This document shows positions 53,499 through 61,832 of a DNA stretch of 64,000 bases, one piece after another. Where the stretch lies: assembly GCF_019970045.1 (NCBI RefSeq), contig NZ_JAHXYI010000001.1:310001-374000 (forward strand). Reading direction: 5' to 3'. The first letter of the stretch is position 1. Each line of letters starts with the position of its first letter. The translations under genes and the position numbers were made by a program. The notes beneath the pieces are model-generated. The model was not told the DNA's origin, made no database searches, and worked only from the letters and a program-made list of their open reading frames with translations. The stretch comes from Chryseobacterium sp. GVT01B. Its GTDB lineage: Bacteria > Bacteroidota > Bacteroidia > Flavobacteriales > Weeksellaceae.

Positions 53499-54724
53499 AA
53501 TGGACGGAAGGAATAGATAAATTAGGCCTTGGGCTGTATTTCCTGCTTTGTGTTTTTGCCATTGCAAATATTTACAGTGTTGACCAGAAACTAGGGGAAA
53601 AGCAATTGATCTTTTTCTGTATTTCGCTGTTTGTGGGACTTATCATATTTTTCAGCAGAAGTAAGTTCTTTGAAAATATGGCCGGGATTATTTACATTGG
53701 CGGAGTCTTGCTGCTTATCGGACTTTTTCCCTTTGGAAAAGAAATTTTAGGACAAAAGAACTGGTATAAATTTGGAAGTTTTACCATGCAGCCTGTAGAA
53801 TTTGCGAAGATAGGAACGGCGCTGATGCTTGCCAACTATGTTTCAGGACCTGATTTTAATCTTAAAAACCGGAAGTCTTTATTGACTACTTTAGCTATTA
53901 TCGGCGTTCCGGCGGTTGTAGTTCTTGCTATTCCGGATGTAGGTTCCATGCTTGTATTTATTGCATTTTTCATTGCCTTATACAGAGAAGGACTGAGTGG
54001 TCTTTTGTTTGGGATAGGATTTCTTTTTGCCGGGGTTTTTCTGATTTCATTAGCTGTTCCTCCGATTTATGTTGCAATCGCTGTTCTGGTAATTGCCGGT
54101 ATTTTGATTGCGATGAACTATCATAGAATGTCCTGGGATGTGATTTCTATTTCGGGAATTTCAGGATCTATCCTTCTTCTGTGTGGACTGGCTTTCGCAT
54201 CTCCGACTATTTTAGAAAAACTTCCTAAGCACCAGAGAGAAAGAATTGATGTTCTTTATAAAGGTGAAAAGGCATTTAGGGATACTTCAGGATACAATTT
54301 ACTATATTCCAAAACAGCTATCGGATCCGGTGGACTCTGGGGGAAAGGATATCGTGAAGGATCTGTTACCCAGGGAAAATTTGTACCCGAGCAGGAAACG
54401 GATTATATATTTTGTACGGTAGGAGAAGAGTGGGGCTTTTTAGGAAGTGCAATTCTTATCTTATGCTACATGGTGTATATCGGAAGGATATATTATCTCG
54501 CAGAAAGGCAGAAGTCTACTTTTAACCGGGTCTTCGGATATTGTTTTGCCTCGATTCTTCTGATGCACTTTTCGATCAATTTAGGCATGGTTATGGGGCT
54601 TTTCCCTACGGTTGGGATCCCTCTTCCGTATTTCAGTTATGGAGGAAGTTCTCTGTTGGCATTCTCTATGATGACTTTTATTTTCTTTAAACTTAATTAT
54701 TCGGATAAAAACAGCTTGGTGTAA
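53495..54724 (+). CDS. rodA: Rod shape-determining glycosyltransferase RodA
   Basis: RodA is the SEDS-family peptidoglycan polymerase that works with PBP2. The 409-residue product has about ten membrane helices, FGSFTMQPVEFAKIGTAL and PDVGSMLVF early, the long extracytoplasmic loop with KTAIGSGGLWGKGY and VPEQETDYIFCTVGEEWGF, and the SEDS signature GIPLPYFSYGGSSLL near the C-terminus. It starts in the ATGA overlap with PBP2. Confidence 0.97.
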   Translation: MKWTEGIDKLGLGLYFLLCVFAIANIYSVDQKLGEKQLIFFCISLFVGLIIFFSRSKFFENMAGIIYIGGVLLLIGLFPFGKEILGQKNWYKFGSFTMQPVEFAKIGTALMLANYVSGPDFNLKNRKSLLTTLAIIGVPAVVVLAIPDVGSMLVFIAFFIALYREGLSGLLFGIGFLFAGVFLISLAVPPIYVAIAVLVIAGILIAMNYHRMSWDVISISGISGSILLLCGLAFASPTILEKLPKHQRERIDVLYKGEKAFRDTSGYNLLYSKTAIGSGGLWGKGYREGSVTQGKFVPEQETDYIFCTVGEEWGFLGSAILILCYMVYIGRIYYLAERQKSTFNRVFGYCFASILLMHFSINLGMVMGLFPTVGIPLPYFSYGGSSLLAFSMMTFIFFKLNYSDKNSLV

Positions 54725-54820
54725 TGGTCTTTTAAGATCAAAAAAATCAACGGCTAAAAGCTGAAATTTTTATTCTTAATTTAAAATCCGCCCATGGGTG
54801 GAGTATATAATCATGAAAAT

Positions 54821-55396
54821 ATGAAAGAAGCTTATTTCCTGGATCAGGATTTTGAAAACACAGACTTTTCTCAACTGGAAAAAGGAGAGTATGAAAACTG
54901 TACTTTCCGGAACTGTAATTTTGAATATGCAAACCTTTCCGGATTTAGCTTTACAGACTGTGAATTTATAGAATGTAACCTCAGCATGGCAAAGCTTGTG
55001 AGAACCGCTTTTCATAGTGTGATTTTCAAAGAATGTAAAATGCTTGGCCTTCAGTTTAATGATTGTAATGCCTTCGGTTTATCTTTTACATTTGATGGGT
55101 GTGCTTTGAATAATTCAGTTTTTTATCAGACCTCCATTAAGAAAACGATTTTTAAAAATTCGAGGTTAATTGAGGTAGACTTTACTGAATGTGATGCATC
55201 AAATGCTGTCTTTGGTAACTGTGATCTGTCTGGCGCTGTTTTCGATACTACAAATCTTGAAAAAGCAGATTTCAGAACTTCTGTCAATTATTCAATAGAT
55301 CCGGCTTTAAACAGGCTTAAAAAGGCCAAATTTTCACTTTCTGAAATATATGGACTATTGTACAAACTGGATATTGAAATTGATAAGAACAGCTGA
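54821..55396 (+). CDS. Pentapeptide repeat protein
   Basis: The product (191 residues from MKEAYFLDQDF; a frame nine codons longer begins at 54794) consists of pentapeptide-type repeats A(D/N)LXX over most of its length, for example FRNCNFEYANLSGFSFTDC and NCDLSGAVFDTTNLEKADF, forming a quadrilateral beta helix. Cys residues at repeat positions are frequent. Pentapeptide proteins range from gyrase protectors to unknown roles; no Qnr-specific features were checked. The C-terminal ENDPALNRLKKAKF-like segment (SIDPALNRLKKAKFSLSEI) is typical of a dimer tail. It lies 96 nt after rodA. Confidence 0.88.
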   Translation: MKEAYFLDQDFENTDFSQLEKGEYENCTFRNCNFEYANLSGFSFTDCEFIECNLSMAKLVRTAFHSVIFKECKMLGLQFNDCNAFGLSFTFDGCALNNSVFYQTSIKKTIFKNSRLIEVDFTECDASNAVFGNCDLSGAVFDTTNLEKADFRTSVNYSIDPALNRLKKAKFSLSEIYGLLYKLDIEIDKNS

Positions 55397-55449
55397 TTTC
55401 TTCTGCCATGTACTGATTGCTTATAAAAATATCAATATTGAATCAATAG

Positions 55450-55477
55450 AGCGGGTTTTAATCCGCTTTTCTCTTTT
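55450..55477 (+). terminator. Terminator after pentapeptide gene
   Basis: AGCGGGTT and AATCCGCT arms (one wobble) with a 2-nt centre and T-rich tail. Confidence 0.7.
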
Positions 55478-55527
55478 AATATACATTCACCTACCACAAG
55501 CTGAAACTTAGTGCAAATAGGGTGTAT

Positions 55528-55555
55528 AAAAAAGCCATCAGAATTCTGATGGCTT
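55528..55555 (-). terminator. Terminator after NlpC/P60 gene
   Basis: AAGCCATCAGAA and its exact complement abut; T run on the minus strand. Confidence 0.88.
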
Positions 55556-55582
55556 CATTATTTAAATCAATTATTTATAAAA

Positions 55583-56293
55583 TTAAAAATTTGCTGGTGT
55601 AGCGGGAGTGATTGCTGCTAAGTTATTGTAAGCTTCTCCTTCTTCATTGATCACTCTTTTAGCGAATCTGAACTTAGGTCCCCAATAAGAATCATTCAGT
55701 GAAGAAATCATTACTCCTTTTGATGTTGCTGCGTGGATAAACTTAATCTCACCCTCTTCAGTAACACTTTCTACAATACCTACGTGAGAAATTCTTCTTC
55801 CGTGAGAAAAGAAAATCAAATCTCCTTTCTGTAGATCTCCTTTTTCAATTCTTTCTCCTTCCTGAGCCTGAGATGCTGCTACTCTAGGTAAGCTAAGCCC
55901 TGCTGCTGCTCCGAATACAGAAAGAACAAAAGCTGAACAATCTATACCGTTTCTTGTAGTTCCTCCGTATCTGTAAGGAGTTCCAAGGTATGTTTCAGCT
56001 TCTTCAAGGATACCGTCAATGGTTTTATTATGTTTGATTACTTTCGCAATCTCAGAATTCTTAACTGCTTTTTTAGCACTAGCGATAGATGCAGCCTTTT
56101 CAGCTAAGAAAGAGTCGATAAGTTTCTGCTTATCCTGCTCCATTCTTTTGTTATCTAAAGAAGCTAGTTTGGCATCTGTTTTGTATTCTTTTGTGTAAGT
56201 TGCTGGTTTTGAAACCACATAATTTGTAGCGCACGATTGCAATGAAACTGTAGTAACTAAAGCAACTAAATAAAACAAAACTCTTTTCTTCAT
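55583..56293 (-). CDS. NlpC/P60 (C40) family lipoprotein peptidase
   Basis: The 236-residue product has a lipobox LQSC (Cys21), a charged helical linker, and an NlpC/P60 domain with the catalytic Cys119 (GIDCSAFV), His170 (RRISHVGIV) and His187 (FIHAATSKG). These enzymes cleave the peptide part of peptidoglycan. The protein is anchored in a membrane by its lipid. It is preceded by a -7 box TACTTTTG at 56345-56352 and stands alone. Confidence 0.92.
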   Translation of the reverse strand: MKKRVLFYLVALVTTVSLQSCATNYVVSKPATYTKEYKTDAKLASLDNKRMEQDKQKLIDSFLAEKAASIASAKKAVKNSEIAKVIKHNKTIDGILEEAETYLGTPYRYGGTTRNGIDCSAFVLSVFGAAAGLSLPRVAASQAQEGERIEKGDLQKGDLIFFSHGRRISHVGIVESVTEEGEIKFIHAATSKGVMISSLNDSYWGPKFRFAKRVINEEGEAYNNLAAITPATPANF

Positions 56294-56344
56294 ATATATT
56301 TGATTATCCGTGTTAAAAAGGAATATTTATTTTCAAAAGCAATA

Positions 56345-56352
56345 CAAAAGTA
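56345..56352 (-). promoter_or_regulatory. -7 box TACTTTTG of NlpC/P60 gene
   Basis: TACTTTTG lies 51 nt before the ATG at 56293. Confidence 0.45.
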
Positions 56353-56454
56353 AAGATTCCGAGTAAAAGACCCCTGATATGATAATTGTCAGGATCTTAC
56401 TTTAACACATTTTAACATATTATTTACATATGTTAAAGAAAAATAAACCGCAAC

Positions 56455-56488
56455 GGCCTATTTTTGGTAAGTATGCGGTTTTTTTTAT
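56455..56488. terminator. Orphan terminator-like hairpin between NlpC and glutamine synthetase
   Basis: AAACCGCA (56455-56462) and TGCGGTTT (56474-56481) with T run on the plus strand and A run before the left arm. No plus-strand gene precedes it, so it may end a small RNA. Confidence 0.55.
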
Positions 56489-56575
56489 TAAGATTCTTTA
56501 ACAAACGATGTCGATTTTCTTCTATATATCAGGTTTTACAATTTAAAAGCTCCATTTCCAGGTATGTTAATAAAA

Positions 56576-56607
56576 CAAAAAAAATTCCCCGGAAAACCGA
56601 GGAATTT
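56576..56607 (-). terminator. Terminator after glutamine synthetase III
   Basis: AAATTCCTCGG and CCGGGGAATTT (minus strand, one wobble) with 4-nt loop and T run, 26 nt after the stop. Confidence 0.85.
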
Positions 56608-56632
56608 GAACTAATATGGAACTTTACAGGTG

Positions 56633-58828
56633 TTATTTTGTGAACAACATTTCTCTGTATTTTGTCATCGGCCATAGCTCATCGTCAACCATCATTTCCA
56701 ATGCATCAGAAGCATCTCTGATAGGATCAAATAATGGTTTTACTTTGTTACAATAAGTTTCTGCCTGTTTTTGGCTGTCTGATACACTTTTTGCTGCTTC
56801 TCTGGCTTTGATAAGATCTTCAACACCAAGTTTAATTTTAGAAACATTTTCAGAAATGCTCGTAATTAAACTCATTTGCTCTTTTGCCAAAGATTTGAAT
56901 TCTTTATCACCAAAGATATCTTTAAGACCTTTTACGTTTTCAATTAACCTGTTCTGGTAATTTAATGCAGAAGGAATGATGTGGTTTCTTGCGATATCAC
57001 TTAATACTCTTGCTTCAATATCAATAACAGTAGAGTATTTTTCTAATTTAATTTCGTTTCTTGCCTCAACTTCTCTGTGGTTGAAAATTCCCATCTCTTC
57101 ATATAGATCTAAGAATTTCTTATCCATTTCCTGCTTTAATGCTTCTGGAGTTGTTTTAAGGTTGTTCAATCCTCTTTTTTTAGCTTCTTTTGCCCAGTCA
57201 TCAGAATATCCGTCACCTTCAAACATAATGTTTTTACACTGCTTGATGTACTCTCTCAATACATTAAAGATTGCTTCGTCTTTCTTAAGACCCGTTTCAA
57301 TTAAAGCATCAACCTCTTTCTTGAAATCATTAAGCTGTTTTGCTGCAATGGTATTCATTACAGTCATAGATTCCGCACAGTTTGCAGAAGAACCTACCGC
57401 TCTGATCTCAAATTTATTTCCTGTAAATGCAAATGGAGAAGTTCTGTTTCTGTCTGTGTTATCTAACAGGATTTCAGGAATTTTCCCAACTACATTTAAT
57501 TTTAATTCTGTTTTTTCCTCCGGAGATAATTTTCCGTTGGTTACTTTCTCAAGTTCTTCCAAAACGCTGAACAGCTGGCTTCCGATAAATACAGAAATAA
57601 TTGCTGGCGGCGCTTCATTAGCACCAAGTCTGTGGTCATTACTTGCAGAAGCGATACTTGCTCTTAAAAGATCTGCATATTCGTGAACCGCTTTGATAGT
57701 GTTAACAAAGAATGTTAAGAACTGTAAGTTTTTCTTTGGGTTTCTTCCCGGGCTTAGAAGGTTTTCTCCGGTGTCTGTTGCTAAAGACCAGTTATTGTGT
57801 TTCCCGCTTCCGTTTACTCCAGCGAATGGTTTTTCGTGGAAAAGAATGTGGAAGTGGTGTTTATGAGCTACTCTTGCCATGATGTCCATCAACAATGAGT
57901 TGTGGTCTACAGCAACGTTCACTTCTTCAAACATTGGAGCAAGCTCGAACTGGTTAGGCGCAACCTCGTTGTGTCTTGTTGTTGCAGGGATTCCCAATTT
58001 CATACACTCTATTTCCAACTCTTTCATGAAGTTCATTACCCTTGTAGGAATGGAACCGAAATAATGGTCATCTAATTGTTGTCCTTTTGCAGGAGAATGT
58101 CCTAATAATGTCTTACCTGTTAATACAAGGTCCGGACGTGATTGGTATAATGCTGAATCAACAAGGAAATATTCCTGTTCCCAACCCAAAGTAGGAGTTA
58201 CTTTCGTTACGTTTTTGTCAAAATACTGCATTACATTCGTTGCAGCTTCATCCACAGCGTTCAAAGCTCTCAAAAGAGGTGCTTTATAATCTAATGTTTC
58301 ACCTGTATAAGAGATGAAAATAGAAGGAATACATAATGTAGTTCCCATGATGAATGCCGGAGATGTAGGATCCCAAGCTGTATAACCTCTTGCTTCAAAA
58401 GTATTTCTGATACCTCCGTTAGGGAATGATGATGCATCAGGCTCCTGCTGGATAAGCATGTTTCCGCTGAATCTTTCGATAGCTCTACCCCCTTCGATAG
58501 GAGTGAAGAAAGAATCGTGCTTTTCTGCAGTAGTACCTGTCAAAGGCTGAAACCAGTGAGTATAGTGGGTTACCCCTTTGCTCATTGCCCAGTCTTTCAT
58601 AGCTACAGCTACCTGATCTGCAATATGCCTCTGGATCTTAGTTCCTTTTTTAATAGCATCCATAATAGAACCGAATGCTTCTTTAGTTAAATATTCTCTC
58701 ATTGTTTCTTCTGAGAAAACATTTTTACAGAATAGCTCTGATAATTTTGCAGGGATCTCAACAGAGTTGTCTTTTCTGAAATCCTTAAATGGAAGGGTTT
58801 CTAGTGCTTTGAATCTTAAGGTTGACAT
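56633..58828 (-). CDS. glnN: Glutamine synthetase type III
   Basis: GSIII makes glutamine from glutamate, ammonia and ATP. The 731-residue length is diagnostic compared with about 470 for type I. Visible motifs include GWEQEYFLVD, VNGSGKHNNWSLATDTGENL, NEAPPAIISVFIG, and NRTSPFAFTGNKFEIRAVGS. The C-terminal third is helical. It stands alone with a promoter region rich in palindromes, pointing to nitrogen control. Together with gdhA it handles ammonia assimilation. Confidence 0.96.
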   Translation of the reverse strand: MSTLRFKALETLPFKDFRKDNSVEIPAKLSELFCKNVFSEETMREYLTKEAFGSIMDAIKKGTKIQRHIADQVAVAMKDWAMSKGVTHYTHWFQPLTGTTAEKHDSFFTPIEGGRAIERFSGNMLIQQEPDASSFPNGGIRNTFEARGYTAWDPTSPAFIMGTTLCIPSIFISYTGETLDYKAPLLRALNAVDEAATNVMQYFDKNVTKVTPTLGWEQEYFLVDSALYQSRPDLVLTGKTLLGHSPAKGQQLDDHYFGSIPTRVMNFMKELEIECMKLGIPATTRHNEVAPNQFELAPMFEEVNVAVDHNSLLMDIMARVAHKHHFHILFHEKPFAGVNGSGKHNNWSLATDTGENLLSPGRNPKKNLQFLTFFVNTIKAVHEYADLLRASIASASNDHRLGANEAPPAIISVFIGSQLFSVLEELEKVTNGKLSPEEKTELKLNVVGKIPEILLDNTDRNRTSPFAFTGNKFEIRAVGSSANCAESMTVMNTIAAKQLNDFKKEVDALIETGLKKDEAIFNVLREYIKQCKNIMFEGDGYSDDWAKEAKKRGLNNLKTTPEALKQEMDKKFLDLYEEMGIFNHREVEARNEIKLEKYSTVIDIEARVLSDIARNHIIPSALNYQNRLIENVKGLKDIFGDKEFKSLAKEQMSLITSISENVSKIKLGVEDLIKAREAAKSVSDSQKQAETYCNKVKPLFDPIRDASDALEMMVDDELWPMTKYREMLFTK

Positions 58829-58851
58829 AATTGGGTTGATTTTTTACACGG

Positions 58852-58859
58852 CAAATTTA
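58852..58859 (-). promoter_or_regulatory. -7 box TAAATTTG of glnN
   Basis: TAAATTTG lies 23 nt before the ATG at 58828. Confidence 0.55.
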
Positions 58860-59301
58860 CAAAAAAAATGAATTGAAAATATTTTAACCCTAAAAATTTT
58901 AGGGGTGTTTTGAAAATTTATACAAATTAAACAATTGTTTGGGTGTTTTTGTTAGGGTGAATTTGTGAATTTTGGTTAAAAGTTAACATTCGCAGGCTTG
59001 AAAAACCAGAGATGTTAACTTTAGCTGTACGAAAAGAGAATATACAGTCCGATATAATAATGGAATTGTATACCATTAAAATTACAATTATTTTAGACTA
59101 GTTCTTGATTTTTTTTCTGAAATAAATAAAAAGATGAAAGAGAAATAGAAAACAAATACAGGAAAGGACCAAAGTAGTACCACAATAAGTATCAGACAAA
59201 ATGATATAACAAGTCAAAGGATTCCCAAATAAACCCCGCTTATCTATAGGTTTTAAACAACTTATTAAAAGATAGTTAAAATAAGTTGAGCGGAGATTTT
59301 G

Positions 59302-59309
59302 TATATTTG
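59302..59309 (+). promoter_or_regulatory. -7 box TATATTTG of DUF6909-like gene
   Basis: TATATTTG lies 15 nt before the ATG at 59325, inside the frame that could otherwise extend back to a TTG at 59286; it therefore supports the shorter protein. Confidence 0.6.
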
Positions 59310-59324
59310 TGTGAAATTTATTTT

Positions 59325-61016
59325 ATGACAAATTCTAGAGCAAGAGAAACAACAGAGGCTATTGAAAGACTATACATCTCTATGAGACACTTATTTTATA
59401 GAGGGTTTTTCAAGCCGGGAGGAGTTTCAGGAGAGAGTATCAGAAGTTTGTTAAAGACCATCAATCCGGAAATTTATGGAACCATGAATATTCCAAGCAA
59501 ATTGGAACTTGACGGGTTGATGTATGTTTTGGACAGACTTCCGGAAGGAATTGAGGAATGTGCTTTTATTCATCTTACATCAGATGAAGGGTTTGATAAA
59601 GGAAGTTTCGAACCAATTGTTCCAAAGAAAAGAAGAAGAAACTGTTATAGAATAGACGAACACCAGATGAATATTGAAGTTCTTTTGGGACGTTCCGAAA
59701 TTTATGACATTCTTACCCACCTGACATTCCTGTTTATAGAAGCTGATAAAATCCGCAACCTGGCATTTATCCAAGATGAAAACTGGAAGCCGACACGTGC
59801 CTTTAAGATTATCGAAGAGGTTGTGAAAGGGGAAAAGAAATTCAGCAGAAAAGAAAAAGAAGTGGCACTTATTCATCTTTCTTCTTTAATCGGAAGATCA
59901 TTTGATGAAACTTTAAGAGCATATAATACTTTTGGTGACGATCATAACCCTGACCGTTTATTCAAAATCATTTACAACTTAGGGAAAGTAAGCCTTGATG
60001 ATGCAAAAGGAAGTAGAGAGAGAGAAATTCATTTCAGTTCTATACTAAAGGAAAGAGTAGGTCACCATTATTTTGGTGAAAAATGGGCGAATAAAGTGAA
60101 AGAGGTTTTATTTGAAAATGATCTTCATATGAGACCTTTACATATTATTTCTGCCAATATGCACTCGGTGAAAAATATGCTGTACGCTAATAATGCTCTT
60201 AAAAAGAAACAGCATCATGAAGTGGATTATAAACTATATGAAGAGATATCGAACAAAAAAGAACTTCGTGATAAAGTTTCAAAATACGCTTTGGATGAAG
60301 GGATGATTCATATCGCTGATAAAAGCGGAAGTAATATAGATGTTCAGATTATAGACCTCAGCAAAACAGATCTGAAGAATACACCGTTTGCAGACAGTAA
60401 GTTTACAGGAGATGATGTGATCATGGTATTTGATTATGCTTTCGGAGAGCAGGCTTTTGAGGTAATGGATGAGCTTTTAAGACCTTTTGAACATAAAGGA
60501 GAAATCTATATGATGAAAGTGAAATCTGTCTCTATCATGGGTAAAGCGGGAATTCTTACAGGAGAAAAAGGAGATATTATGATTCCTACTTCTCATATTT
60601 TTGAAGGAACTGCAGACAATTATCCATTTGAGAATGCATTGAAGCTGGAAGATTTCAAAGATGATGAATTAAAAGCTTTTGAAGGTCCAATGATTACTGT
60701 TCTGGGAACTTCACTGCAAAACAGAGATATCTTATCCTACTTTATGAATACTTCCTGGAAAGCGATTGGGCTTGAAATGGAAGGAGCACATTATCAGAAA
60801 GCGATTCAGGTAGCTTCAAAGATCAGACACCATATTTCACCGGATCTGTTTGTAATGTATGCTTATTATGCTTCTGATAATCCGCTGGAAACAGGAAGTA
60901 CACTTTCTTCAGGAGGGCTAGGTCTTACAGGAGTAAAACCAACTTATCTGATTACTTTAAGAATCCTTGAAAAGATTCTAAGAAGCGGAAAGAAAGAAGT
61001 TTCTGCGAAAAAATAA
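59325..61016 (+). CDS. Uncharacterised DUF6909-like protein with nucleoside-phosphorylase-like C-terminal half
   Basis: The product is 563 residues from the ATG (MTNSRARETTEAIERLYISM). The N-terminal half (residues about 1-290) is helical and charged with no motif I know. The C-terminal half carries features of the purine nucleoside phosphorylase/MTA-SAH nucleosidase fold: SVSIMGKAGILTGEKGDIMI near residue 400 (the G-x-A-G ... G-D-hydrophobic pattern) and GLEMEGAHYQKAI near 483, which resembles the ribose-binding E-M-E motif, followed by YYASDNP. The family is, from memory, catalogued as DUF6909 in Bacteroidetes. No signal peptide, so cytosolic. A terminator follows. Enzymatic activity is inference. 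Confidence 0.7.
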   Translation: MTNSRARETTEAIERLYISMRHLFYRGFFKPGGVSGESIRSLLKTINPEIYGTMNIPSKLELDGLMYVLDRLPEGIEECAFIHLTSDEGFDKGSFEPIVPKKRRRNCYRIDEHQMNIEVLLGRSEIYDILTHLTFLFIEADKIRNLAFIQDENWKPTRAFKIIEEVVKGEKKFSRKEKEVALIHLSSLIGRSFDETLRAYNTFGDDHNPDRLFKIIYNLGKVSLDDAKGSREREIHFSSILKERVGHHYFGEKWANKVKEVLFENDLHMRPLHIISANMHSVKNMLYANNALKKKQHHEVDYKLYEEISNKKELRDKVSKYALDEGMIHIADKSGSNIDVQIIDLSKTDLKNTPFADSKFTGDDVIMVFDYAFGEQAFEVMDELLRPFEHKGEIYMMKVKSVSIMGKAGILTGEKGDIMIPTSHIFEGTADNYPFENALKLEDFKDDELKAFEGPMITVLGTSLQNRDILSYFMNTSWKAIGLEMEGAHYQKAIQVASKIRHHISPDLFVMYAYYASDNPLETGSTLSSGGLGLTGVKPTYLITLRILEKILRSGKKEVSAKK

Positions 61017-61040
61017 TTATAATTCAATATTTATAATATC

Positions 61041-61080
61041 AACCTCAGGTGTATTTTGCATTTGAGGTTTTTTGTTTTTG
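61041..61080 (+). terminator. Terminator after DUF6909-like gene
   Basis: AACCTCA and TGAGGTT arms with a 15-nt loop followed by T-rich sequence. Confidence 0.75.
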
Positions 61081-61082
61081 AG

Positions 61083-61119
61083 AGAGCCTTGCCAAGGTTT
61101 TACACCTTGGCAAGGCTCT
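61083..61119. repeat. 15-bp perfect inverted repeat containing GCCAAGG
   Basis: AGAGCCTTGCCAAGG and its exact complement are separated by TTTTACA. It is GC-rich relative to surroundings and shares the 12-mer GCCAAGGTTTTA with the palindrome at 61658-61694. Confidence 0.75.
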
Positions 61120-61172
61120 GTTGTAAAAAATTCTTACATTGTATATCTTCAAAAAACAAAAGATAGCAGCTT

Positions 61173-61643
61173 ATGAGTTCAGTATCACAATTATCAAAAA
61201 GATTCAGAGAAGTACTGTTTGATGGCCTTTGGATTGCCAATACCAATTTTAAAGACCAGCTTTCAGATGTTACCTTGGAACAGGCAGTAAAAAAGATAGA
61301 TTCTTTAAATACCATTGCTATGCTCACTTTTCACATTGATTATTATATTGCAGGCATTGTCAATGTTTTTGAAGGAGGTGATCTTGAAATCAAAGATAAA
61401 TTCAGTTTTGATCTTCCTTCTATAGACTCTCAGGAGCAATGGGAGGGGTTGTTACATAAACTATGGATGGATTCTGAAAAATTTGCAACATTACTGGAAC
61501 AGATGCCTGATACTAAACTTGATGAGGTTTTTGTAGATGAAAAGTACGGAACCTACCAAAGAAATATCGATGGAATGATTGAACACTGCTACTATCATCT
61601 GGGACAGATTACTTTACTCAAAAAACTATTGAAGGACCAGTAA
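61173..61643 (+). CDS. DinB-like (DUF1572-type) protein
   Basis: The 156-residue product looks like a four-helix DinB/YfiT-type protein. Metal-ligand candidates are His in LTFHIDYYIAG (about residue 54) and the pair in EHCYYHLGQI (about residues 140 and 144), matching the usual His triad. Family members are metal-binding hydrolase- or transferase-like proteins of mostly unknown role, some thiol-linked. It is flanked by two related palindromes and is apparently a single gene. Confidence 0.82.
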   Translation: MSSVSQLSKRFREVLFDGLWIANTNFKDQLSDVTLEQAVKKIDSLNTIAMLTFHIDYYIAGIVNVFEGGDLEIKDKFSFDLPSIDSQEQWEGLLHKLWMDSEKFATLLEQMPDTKLDEVFVDEKYGTYQRNIDGMIEHCYYHLGQITLLKKLLKDQ

Positions 61644-61657
61644 AAATACTTCTAAAA

Positions 61658-61694
61658 TAACTTCACCATGCCAAGGTTTTAAATGGTGAAGTTA
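61658..61694. repeat. 12-bp perfect inverted repeat containing GCCAAGGTTTTA
   Basis: TAACTTCACCAT (61658-61669) and its exact complement (61683-61694) enclose GCCAAGGTTTTAA. No T run follows, so a terminator role is weak. Confidence 0.7.
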
Positions 61695-61832
61695 AAATAA
61701 AGCTTTCTAAAAAATTTAACAATTCTGATTAAAATTCATCTAAAACCATATTAAACAGAATAAAATCTCAAAATAACTCCTATTTGAGGGTCTTGTTTAA
61801 ATTACCTACCTTTAAAAAAAATAAAATTTTAA

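Larger units (their letters stand above)
56294..56632. other. 339-nt intergenic region (NlpC / glutamine synthetase) with several hairpins
   Basis: It holds the NlpC -7 box, three stem-loops (56373-56393, 56411-56437, 56455-56488) and the glnN terminator. No protein gene was found. The middle hairpin has 10-bp perfect arms TTTAACATAT/ATATGTTAAA. Confidence 0.65.
58829..59324. other. 496-nt divergent intergenic region (glnN / DUF6909-like gene) rich in inverted repeats
   Basis: It holds the -7 box TAAATTTG of glnN (58852-58859), a CCCTAAA/TTTAGGG hairpin (58888-58904), AAACAATTGTTT (58929-58940), an 11-bp inverted repeat AAAGTTAACAT (58979-58989 with 59012-59022), a 9-bp inverted repeat CAACTTATT (59258-59266 with 59280-59288) and the -7 box of the rightward gene. 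No gene was recognised. Confidence 0.7.

Noticed and set aside
56976-57686. 236-codon open frame antisense to the middle of glutamine synthetase III
   Set aside because: It mirrors the codon pattern of the strong sense gene, has no motif, no promoter and a Ser/Leu/Phe-rich composition typical of antisense shadows.
59042-59110. Tiny frame between glnN and the DUF6909-like gene
   Set aside because: Only about 13 codons, AT-rich, with no feature suggesting translation.
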